In this document: positions 1 to 5,986 of the stretch, one piece after another
Layout: each line of letters opens with the position of its first letter
Numbering within the stretch: the stretch's first letter is position 1
Program-made: the position numbers and the translations under genes
Assembly (NCBI GenBank): GCA_026710225.1
Contig: JAPORI010000099.1
Location: 1 to 9,740 of the forward strand
DNA from: Betaproteobacteria bacterium
GTDB lineage: Bacteria; Pseudomonadota; Gammaproteobacteria; Tethybacterales; Tethybacteraceae
Reading direction: 5' to 3'
Length of the DNA stretch: 9,740 nt
Notes under the pieces: generated by a model
What the model was told of the DNA's origin: nothing
Seen by the model: only the letters and a program-made list of their open reading frames with translations
Databases searched by the model: none

Positions 1-1
1 C

Positions 2-829
2 GGCTTGGGCTATCTGGATGTGGGCTGCATGGCCAGGGAGGTTTATCAGGCCAATCTGGATTTGGCTGCCGCCATCTTGTCGGTTGCATTCGTGCCGGCC
101 AAGTCAAATGATGGTGGCGGATCATTGCAGGCGCAGAGTGCTTCAGCGGTTGTTGCCAGTCAGGCAGATAATCCGGGTCGCCAGCAATTTTTCGATGACT
201 TCGCTCAGGAGTTGTTTTCCGATCTGGGCAGCCTGCGCCTGCCGGGTGCGACCGATGCCGGGCTGCTGATGGGCTTTCCCGGCGACAGTTTCCAAGGTCG
301 CTACCGCCCGGCCAAGGATGTGCAACCTTATTATCATGCCTCCCTGCCCGAACCTGGTTATGCCCCGGTCGGTGGCAAGTTCGGGGTGATGGGCATCGGC
401 GAGGGTGAGTTGGGGATATTTGCTCGGGTTGAGGGAGTGGATGTTTCGTTTTCCTACCAGCGCAGCGAGGATTTCTTTGGCGGCAGCGGTAGTGGCCAGT
501 TTACATTCGATCAGGTTGGCAATGTTCGGCTGATGCTTCAGCGGCAGTTGCTGCCGGCGGAGAGTAAGCACGGCCTGCTGTTTTCCGGCTGGACCAGGCA
601 TTCAAAGGTGACCGGCGGCCAGGGAGCACTGCTGGACGAATTGAGTGGTCGTGAATACGGAGCAAGCTTCCGCTATGACTGGCAGCGCGACGACGGCATC
701 AGCGTGTCGGCAACGGCCTGGACATCCCGATTTGCCGGCGGTGAGGTTGTCCTGGCCGGTAGCCGGTTTGCAATAGGTTCCAGCGACTTGCAATGGGGGG
801 TCAGAATGGCGGGTAGTTACGATTTCTAG
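2..829 (+). CDS. 3' end of a probable outer-membrane beta-barrel or surface protein (5' truncated by window)
   Basis: The reading frame is open from the first complete codon at base 2 to the TAG at 827-829. The gene probably begins upstream, since no convincing ribosome site precedes the TTG at 5 or the ATG at 29. About 275 residues are visible. There is a short hydrophobic patch near residues 20-32, then a Ser/Gln/Asp-rich stretch. From about residue 120 on there are alternating, Gly- and aromatic-rich strands (for example GIFARVEGVDVSFSYQRS and ASFRYDWQRDDGISVSATAW). The protein ends in GSYDF; a terminal phenylalanine after an amphipathic strand is the usual outer-membrane insertion signal of beta-barrel proteins. 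I infer an outer-membrane or autotransporter-like barrel and do not recognise the family. The next gene lies on the opposite strand, so this is the end of its transcription unit. Confidence 0.6.
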   Translation, partial: GLGYLDVGCMAREVYQANLDLAAAILSVAFVPAKSNDGGGSLQAQSASAVVASQADNPGRQQFFDDFAQELFSDLGSLRLPGATDAGLLMGFPGDSFQGRYRPAKDVQPYYHASLPEPGYAPVGGKFGVMGIGEGELGIFARVEGVDVSFSYQRSEDFFGGSGSGQFTFDQVGNVRLMLQRQLLPAESKHGLLFSGWTRHSKVTGGQGALLDELSGREYGASFRYDWQRDDGISVSATAWTSRFAGGEVVLAGSRFAIGSSDLQWGVRMAGSYDF

Positions 830-891
830 AAGGTAATAGCAGTCGCGCTGGCATCCAGGCTGCGTAAGCGAAACAGTCTGTTTGTTCGTAT

Positions 892-930
892 TTTGCGCCT
901 CACTTTCGGCTATTTATGATGGACAAGGCT
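892..930 (+). repeat. Direct repeat copy 1 (39 bp, period 72)
   Basis: This copy matches 964-1002 at 35 of 39 positions. The first 31 bases differ only at 902 versus 974, and all four differences are A/G transitions. It begins with the 12-bp motif TTTGCGCCTCAC and contains CTTTCGGCTATTTATGATGG. It lies downstream of the stop of the first gene, in non-coding DNA. Its function is unknown; it could be a remnant of a small intergenic repeat or part of a regulatory or terminator array. Confidence 0.85.
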
Positions 931-931
931 A

Positions 932-959
932 GTTTGTGCCTCACGCGTGAGGCACAAAC
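932..959. repeat. Perfect 28-bp palindrome between the direct repeats
   Basis: Bases 932-945 read GTTTGTGCCTCACG, and 946-959 are their exact reverse complement, giving two 14-bp arms with no spacer. Each arm carries TTTGTGCCTCAC (933-944, and inverted at 947-958), a one-base variant of the motif that opens both flanking direct repeats. As RNA this would form a strong hairpin downstream of the gene ending at 829, but no run of T follows, so a standard intrinsic terminator is not well supported. A dyad operator for a dimeric DNA-binding protein, or the core of a mobile repeat, are the alternatives. Confidence 0.9.
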
Positions 960-963
960 CGTC

Positions 964-1002
964 TTTGCGCCTCGCTTTCGGCTATTTATGATGGGCAGAG
1001 CT
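964..1002 (+). repeat. Direct repeat copy 2 (39 bp, period 72)
   Basis: Second copy of the repeat at 892-930, starting TTTGCGCCTCGC and again including CTTTCGGCTATTTATGATGG. Only five bases separate it from the palindrome's last base minus one flank (959 to 964), so the three elements form one compact block. Its right end lies 100 bp from the stop codon of the convergent Fic gene. Confidence 0.85.
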
Positions 1003-1102
1003 GGTCAGATGGAGGCGACTGGTGCATGGCATTATTGTAGCATATGGTGATTGGGGGCAATGAGTATATAATTCCCCTTATCAATATCGCTTATAAGTTC
1101 AA
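1003..1102. other. AT-rich spacer between the convergent ends of the first gene and the Fic gene
   Basis: This stretch separates the repeat block from the Fic stop codon. It is AT-rich, particularly around 1060-1100. I see no hairpin followed by a T-run, no RNA gene and no convincing small reading frame. The minus-strand open frame that crosses it overlaps the Fic gene in another frame and has no family-like content. Confidence 0.4.
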
Positions 1103-2224
1103 TTAAATCTCTTTTTCTAATGCGATATTGAACAGTTCCGGCCATAGCAGCAGAGCTGCTTTTCGTCCCTGTTGTTTTCTTACTTCTTTCAGGATGCCAG
1201 CATCGCATAGTTTTCTGGCCAGCCTTTCGGCTGTCGGCTTGGGAATAGTCGTAAATCGAGATATCAGTGCAGTTGAGAAGACAGGCCATTCAAACAGAAA
1301 GTTGATGATCGCAGGAGCGTAATGGGATCGGGTTATTCCAGACACTTGTTCAAGCATCTTTTTGAACAATGCGTGGATTCTTTGCGCAACCTGCTGATTT
1401 TCCTTGGCCTGAATTGTCATGCCTTCAAGAAAGAAAGCGCACCAGTCGGTCCAGGCTCCTTTCTTGGATATTAGCAGCAACGAGTCCAGATAATCAGACC
1501 GGTTTCTTTCCAGATACTGGCTCATGTAGAAGTGGGGCTTGGGCAGGATGCCGCGCTGATGCAAAAACAGCGGAATGATCATGCGCCCGAGTCTGCCGTT
1601 GCCGTCCTCAAAAGGATGCAGGGCTTCGAATTCGGCATGGATTATCGCCAGTTGAACCAGAGGGTCAAGTCTTTGATCCTGCCGGTTCAGATAAGTCTCC
1701 CATTTTTCGATTCCGACCTGCAGATGCTCTTGGGCAATAGGCACGTAACTGGCCTGATCAACGGTAGCTCCCGGCCGGCCAATCCAGTTTTGCCGGGTGC
1801 GCAATTTGCCGGGATTCTTGTCCTTGCCGCGCACGCCCTGCATCAGCAGTTCGTGTGCCTGACGCAGCAAGCCGATTGAAAGCGGCCGGTGCTCAAGTGC
1901 TGCCGCGCTTTCCAGAAGTGCCTGGCGGCAATTAATAACCTCTTCGAAATCAGCCATCTTTTCCCGGGAGCCATTGCCGTTGACCGCTTCGGCTTTCATT
2001 TGCAAGGCTTCCGGCATGGTGATGCGGGTGCCCTCGATTCTTGAAGACGAAACCGCCTCGCTGATGCTCAGCGAGGAAAGCAGGATTTCAGTGTCGGGAA
2101 TGCCTTGCAGCAAGCCGGCATAGGTTGCAACTGCCCTGCTGGCCTGCCCGATGATCGGCGCCAGTCGTGCCCAGTCCACTTCGGGTGGAAAGGCATCAAG
2201 CTGATAATGAACAGGGGTGGTCAT
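1103..2224 (-). CDS. Fic family protein (predicted AMP-transferase, class II self-inhibited)
   Basis: A 373-residue protein with the complete Fic active-site signature HPFEDGNGRLGR at residues 203-214. The His (203) is the catalytic base and the Asp/Gly/Asn/Arg residues form the Mg-nucleotide pocket. The family typically transfers AMP from ATP to Ser, Thr or Tyr of a target protein. An N-terminal inhibitory helix motif SSRIEG at 60-65, with its conserved Glu64, marks class II Fic proteins, which hold themselves in check without a separate antitoxin. No antitoxin gene is visible on either side, in agreement with this. LRTRQNWIG at 141-149 lies in the flap region, and residues about 300-355 look like a C-terminal winged helix. 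I chose the ATG at 2224 over a TTG at 2248, which adds only eight residues; neither has a strong ribosome site. The target is unknown. Base composition is more AT-rich than the genes to the right, especially near the 3' end, which may indicate transfer. Confidence 0.93.
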   Translation of the reverse strand: MTTPVHYQLDAFPPEVDWARLAPIIGQASRAVATYAGLLQGIPDTEILLSSLSISEAVSSSRIEGTRITMPEALQMKAEAVNGNGSREKMADFEEVINCRQALLESAAALEHRPLSIGLLRQAHELLMQGVRGKDKNPGKLRTRQNWIGRPGATVDQASYVPIAQEHLQVGIEKWETYLNRQDQRLDPLVQLAIIHAEFEALHPFEDGNGRLGRMIIPLFLHQRGILPKPHFYMSQYLERNRSDYLDSLLLISKKGAWTDWCAFFLEGMTIQAKENQQVAQRIHALFKKMLEQVSGITRSHYAPAIINFLFEWPVFSTALISRFTTIPKPTAERLARKLCDAGILKEVRKQQGRKAALLLWPELFNIALEKEI

Positions 2225-2470
2225 ATGGTCTTTGCAGGCAGGAGACAATTATAAGATTGCCTTGTGAAATACAAACGCGCTCGGGAAGCCATTGCATCCA
2301 GTCGGTGGTTGACGATGATGAGTTGTTCCTGAGCATGATTCCCGAACAGCGATGTTGTGATTGCCGATTAGCGAACCATTGATTCCTGATTGGCCGGAGA
2401 TAATGCCTGACTGAGATTGTTTAGGAAAAGACGCTTGCCTCTTGTAATCATCTTGCCTGCATTCGGAATG
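2225..2470. other. Intergenic region between ppx and the Fic gene
   Basis: A 246-bp stretch downstream of ppx and upstream of the Fic gene, both read leftward, so it should hold a ppx terminator and the Fic promoter. I see no strong hairpin with a T-run. There is only a weak 4-bp AAGA/TCTT pairing, on the minus strand, near 2426-2445, running into TTTT. Short open stretches in the plus frames show no recognisable family. The spacing suggests the Fic gene is its own unit rather than the third gene of the polyphosphate operon. Confidence 0.4.
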
Positions 2471-3370
2471 TTAGAGGCTTTTGCCAGCATCGTTTTCCCC
2501 GGTTAGCATCGAAATCACGATTCCTTCAGCCAGCCCCACTTTCGGGCGTACCGCAATTGAGTCGAGTTCAAAGGCTTCCAGCGCGCTCAGGAAGATGCGA
2601 AGAGCACCGGTGATCGTATCGGCCCGATCGGCGCGCATTGCGTATTTGCCGATGCGCTGCTCGATGCTCATCGGCTCAAGATCGGCGCGCAACTGCCTGA
2701 GCCGGCCAGCGGCCAGCGTCTGGTTGCCGCCAAACATCCGGTTGATGAAGCGGATGTTGCCGCCGCTGCCCAGCAGGCAGTCGGGCTGGTGTTGCTGACT
2801 GGTTTCACCAATCCAGGCATGCATCCGGGCGAATTCGTCATCGAGCCGGTCGCCGCCGAGCAGCCGCACAGTTCCGACCCGGAAAGTCTCTACGGCCAGG
2901 GTGCGTTCGTGCTCGACGATGCTGATCTCGGTGCTTCCGCCGCCGACATCGATCAGGGCGACTTTTCCTTCCAGCCCGGCCAGCCGGGCTGAACGCGCCA
3001 TCATCTTGGCCTCTTCGATGCCGTTGAGCACTTCCACCGGAGCACCCAGGGCTGCCGTCGCCGCCGCCGCTCGTGCAGTTCCATCGCCGGCTTCCCTGAA
3101 CGCCGAGGTTGCGCAGGCGCGCAACTGCACCGTGTCCAAGGCGCGTGCCAGACTGGCAAAGCCGGCCATCACGTGTTCGAGGCGCAGTCCGATTTTCTCC
3201 CCGATCTCGCCGTTGGCAAAGACCGCCGCACCCAGTCGCAGCGGCATGCGCACCGCCAGTCGTTCGGTCAGGTCGGGAGAGTCTCCCGGCACTCCGTCGG
3301 CGATGAGCAGGCGGATTGCATTGGAACCGATGTCGATGCCGCCGCAGCGGCGTGTTTTTTCTTTCGGCAT
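2471..3370 (-). CDS. ppx: Exopolyphosphatase, Ppx/GppA family, short form
   Basis: A 299-residue member of the Ppx/GppA phosphatases of the ASKHA fold, which release phosphate from the end of polyphosphate chains or hydrolyse pppGpp. Visible motifs are the first phosphate loop GIDIGSNAIRLL (11-22), ATSAFREA (88-95), GIEEAK (117-122) with the expected catalytic Glu, the second phosphate loop LIDVGGGSTE (139-148), GSGGNIRFI (201-209) and the terminal GLAEGI (279-284). Length matches the two ASKHA domains only; the C-terminal HD-like domains of the roughly 500-residue E. coli Ppx and GppA are absent, as in the known short Ppx proteins. It starts at ATG 3370, 18 nt after the ppk stop codon, so the two are almost certainly co-transcribed. 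That neighbour favours polyphosphate over pppGpp as substrate, though the sequence alone cannot exclude the latter. Confidence 0.93.
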   Translation of the reverse strand: MPKEKTRRCGGIDIGSNAIRLLIADGVPGDSPDLTERLAVRMPLRLGAAVFANGEIGEKIGLRLEHVMAGFASLARALDTVQLRACATSAFREAGDGTARAAAATAALGAPVEVLNGIEEAKMMARSARLAGLEGKVALIDVGGGSTEISIVEHERTLAVETFRVGTVRLLGGDRLDDEFARMHAWIGETSQQHQPDCLLGSGGNIRFINRMFGGNQTLAAGRLRQLRADLEPMSIEQRIGKYAMRADRADTITGALRIFLSALEAFELDSIAVRPKVGLAEGIVISMLTGENDAGKSL

Positions 3371-3388
3371 GATGCGGTGGGTAGCCGG

Positions 3389-5938
3389 CTAATGTTTCTT
3401 GCTTAACTTTTGGTAGTAGGCCATGATTGCCGCCTGCGATCGCACCGCCGGCTTGCCCTTGTGCTCGACCCGCCGATTGTCCTGGGCGGCGTTGAGGATG
3501 CGCGCCTTGACATTGTCGGCCATTTGCAGATCGAATATGTCGATTAGTTCGCTGCGCAGTTTCGCATCGACGATCGGGGTGTAGACCTCCACCCGCCGGT
3601 TGAAGTTGCGTTGCATGAAGTCGGCCGAGCCGATGTAGGCCTTTGGGTCGCCGTCGTTTTCAAAAATCAGGATGCGGGCGTGTTCGAGCAGGCCGTCGAT
3701 GATGCTGATCGCCCGAATCCGGCCGGCGAAGTCGGGCAGGTCCGGATTGATCGCGCAGATGCCGCGAATCACCAGATCGATTTGCACCCCAGCGCGGGCG
3801 GCGTGCTCGAGATGATGCACCAGGATCGGATCGACCAGATTGTTGAGCTTGAGGCGAATCCGGGCCGGCTTGCCGGCCTCGGCGTGCTTGGCCTCGGCGT
3901 TGATTAAAGCGATGATCTGGTCACGCATGTCGCGGGGCGCGACCAGCAACTGGTGGAAGTTGGGGATTCGGGCCGGATCGAGCAGTAGCCCGAATGCCTT
4001 GCGCACTTCGGAGGTTATCTTGGGATTGGCGGTGATCAGGCACATGTCGCCGTAGACGCCGGCGGTGCGCTCGTTGAAGTTGCCGGTGCCGATCATCGCC
4101 AGATCGGGGCTGGTGCCGCTGCGCCTAATCAGAATCAGCTTGGCGTGGGTCTTGTAGCCGGTCAGGCCGTAATTGACCTGGATGCCGGCCTCCTCGAACA
4201 GGCGCGCCCAGCGGATGTTGTGTTCCTCGTCAAAGCGCGCCTTGAGTTCCATCACCACCACCACCTTCTTGCCGTTGTGCTTGGCGTTGAGCAGGGCGCT
4301 GGCGATCTGCGAGTTGGGCGCCAGCCGGTAGATGCTCATGCTGATGCCTTCTACTTTCGGATCGATCGATGCGGCCCTCAGAATCTTGAGCAGCCAGGTG
4401 AACGAGTGGTAGGGGAAGTGCAGCAGCTGATCGGAACTCTCCACCGTCTTGAGCAGGGAGTCAGCCCGGCTCAGGTTGTAGTGGGGCACCGGCGCATGCC
4501 GGCTGCCGGCCAGCCGCTTGTTGCCGGGCGGATGCGGGAACTTGCTCAGGTGCTTGAGGTTGTGGTAGCGGCCGGCGGCGATTACGTTGCAGTGCTTGGC
4601 CAGCGGCAGGTTTTTGAGCAGCGTCTGCAGGGTCGAGCGGGGCATGTTGTCGTCGTGAATCACCCGCACGAACTTGCCGTGGTCGCGTTTCTTGAGCTGA
4701 TCGGAAAAGGAGTCGACATAGTTGGAGAGAATCTCCTGATCAGTGTCGATGGTGGCGCTGCGGGTCACCTTGATGGTGTGCGCCTCGAAGCGTTCGTAAC
4801 CGAATTCGCTGAAGATGTCCGGCAGCGACACCCTGATGACGTCGTCCAGCCAGGCGACCCGTACCCCGGCGCGCTTGTTCGGGCGCGGCAACTCGATGAA
4901 GCGCGGTACGCTGCGCGGGATCTTGATCAGTGCCCGGGCGAGCTTCTTGCCCGGCGAGCGCATCGATACCGCCAGATAGATGGCGTCGGTTGCGATCGCT
5001 CCCGCAGTTGTCTTGCTGTCCAGATTGGTCAGGATGGTCATGTTCGGACGCACCCGATCGGCACAGTAGGCGCGGCAGAATTCCCGCTCCTGTTTGGTCA
5101 TGTCCGCTTCGACGATCAGGGCGAGCCGGTGGCGGCGGGCGAGCAGGCGCAGGATTATCTTGAAGGTCTGCTCGATTTTCGATTGCAGGGCAACCGCCCG
5201 GTGGTGGACCGCTTCCGAAAGCATGGTCAGCGATTTTTGTCGGTCCGGTTCGCCGGCGTGCTGGGCGATTGCGTGATCGAGGGCGCCGACCCGCACCCGG
5301 TAGAACTCATCGAGGTTCGAGGAGACGATCGACAGGAACATCAGCCGGTCCAGCGGCAGCACCGCATCGTTCTCGGCCTCTTGCAGCACCCGTTCGTTGA
5401 ACGCCATCCAGGATAGCTCCCGGTTCTGCGGCGCCACCGCGGCTGCCGCGGCCGCCGGCTTGTTGGGCAGCAGAGTGTTGGCCAGGGTGAAGTCGCCGGC
5501 GGCGATGTTCTTCCAGCTGCCGGTGTGGGTGATTGTCGCCAGCGCGCAGGTGCGCATTCCCGCGCTGGCACCGGTGAGCAACTTGACCAGTTCCTCACAG
5601 TCCGGGTTGTGGCCGACGAGCAGCACCGTCTTTACCGATTCGGGAAGCTTGTGCAGCCGCGCCAGCCACTTGTCCGGCGAAACATCGTAGAGCTGCTTGG
5701 AGAACTTCTGGTTGGCAGCCTTGATGCCCAGCGCCCGGGCAACTATCTTGGCGGTCTGCCGGCAGCGCGCTGCCGAGGATGAGATCAGCAAGTCGGCGTG
5801 CTGGTTGCGGTTGGCGAGCATCTCGCCCAGGGCGACCGCATCGGCGCGGCCGCGCTGGTTGAGCTTGCGTTCGAAGTCCGGCTTGGCACTGTGCCGGCTC
5901 TCGGCCTTGGCGTGGCGCAGCAGCAGGATCGTCTTCAC
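3389..5938 (-). CDS. ppk: SixA-type phosphohistidine phosphatase fused to polyphosphate kinase (PPK1)
   Basis: One uninterrupted frame of 849 residues holds two enzymes. Residues 1-158 are a SixA-like histidine phosphatase: LLLRHAKAE with His9, SSSAARCRQTA (53-63), and LLVGHNP with His110. An Ala/Pro linker (about 159-170) leads into PPK1, which opens with the classic NRELSWMAFNERVLQEAEN (172-190) and SNLDEFYRVRVG (207-218). It carries YKTHAKL with His598, the autophosphorylated His, GTGNFNERTA (617-626), and LLEHARI with the second active-site His753. PPK1 makes polyphosphate from ATP through a phosphohistidine. The PPK part is about 680 residues, close to the normal family length, so both halves look complete. 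I prefer GTG 5938 because it gives the usual SixA start; a GTG at 6049 would add 37 residues antisense to alaS. ppx follows after 18 nt. Confidence 0.93.
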   Translation of the reverse strand: MKTILLLRHAKAESRHSAKPDFERKLNQRGRADAVALGEMLANRNQHADLLISSSAARCRQTAKIVARALGIKAANQKFSKQLYDVSPDKWLARLHKLPESVKTVLLVGHNPDCEELVKLLTGASAGMRTCALATITHTGSWKNIAAGDFTLANTLLPNKPAAAAAAVAPQNRELSWMAFNERVLQEAENDAVLPLDRLMFLSIVSSNLDEFYRVRVGALDHAIAQHAGEPDRQKSLTMLSEAVHHRAVALQSKIEQTFKIILRLLARRHRLALIVEADMTKQEREFCRAYCADRVRPNMTILTNLDSKTTAGAIATDAIYLAVSMRSPGKKLARALIKIPRSVPRFIELPRPNKRAGVRVAWLDDVIRVSLPDIFSEFGYERFEAHTIKVTRSATIDTDQEILSNYVDSFSDQLKKRDHGKFVRVIHDDNMPRSTLQTLLKNLPLAKHCNVIAAGRYHNLKHLSKFPHPPGNKRLAGSRHAPVPHYNLSRADSLLKTVESSDQLLHFPYHSFTWLLKILRAASIDPKVEGISMSIYRLAPNSQIASALLNAKHNGKKVVVVMELKARFDEEHNIRWARLFEEAGIQVNYGLTGYKTHAKLILIRRSGTSPDLAMIGTGNFNERTAGVYGDMCLITANPKITSEVRKAFGLLLDPARIPNFHQLLVAPRDMRDQIIALINAEAKHAEAGKPARIRLKLNNLVDPILVHHLEHAARAGVQIDLVIRGICAINPDLPDFAGRIRAISIIDGLLEHARILIFENDGDPKAYIGSADFMQRNFNRRVEVYTPIVDAKLRSELIDIFDLQMADNVKARILNAAQDNRRVEHKGKPAVRSQAAIMAYYQKLSKKH

Positions 5939-5986
5939 GGCTGTAACTGCCGCTTTAGCAGCGGCGAATAGAATCTTTTTCCGTTC
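5939..5986. promoter_or_regulatory. 48-bp divergent promoter region between sixA-ppk and alaS
   Basis: The two divergent start codons (GTG 5938 leftward, ATG 5987 rightward) are separated by only 48 bp, so promoters and any operator must lie here or inside the coding ends. Visible elements are an inverted repeat GCCGCT/AGCGGC at 5949-5954 and 5960-5965 with a 5-nt centre, and TAGAAT at 5969-5974, a near match to a sigma-70 -10 box for alaS. Neither gene has a clear Shine-Dalgarno sequence in this interval. The promoter call is an inference from layout. Confidence 0.4.

Noticed and set aside
932..963. The 28-bp palindrome as a classical rho-independent terminator
   Set aside because: There is no loop between the arms and no T-run after the hairpin; the same motif in the flanking repeats suggests another origin.
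1032..1289. An 85-codon minus-strand frame overlapping the 3' end of the Fic gene, possibly a frameshifted Fic tail
   Set aside because: The Fic frame ends naturally after its winged-helix region, and the overlapping frame shows no continuation of Fic homology.
2225..2248. A TTG at 2248 as the start of the Fic protein
   Set aside because: It adds eight residues without family likeness and has no ribosome site; the ATG at 2224 is a more usual start codon and gives a normal family length.
4145..5416. A 423-codon open frame on the plus strand inside the ppk region
   Set aside because: It lies antisense to PPK1, is rich in residues expected from the complement of high-GC codons, and has no recognisable motif, while the minus strand carries every PPK1 signature.
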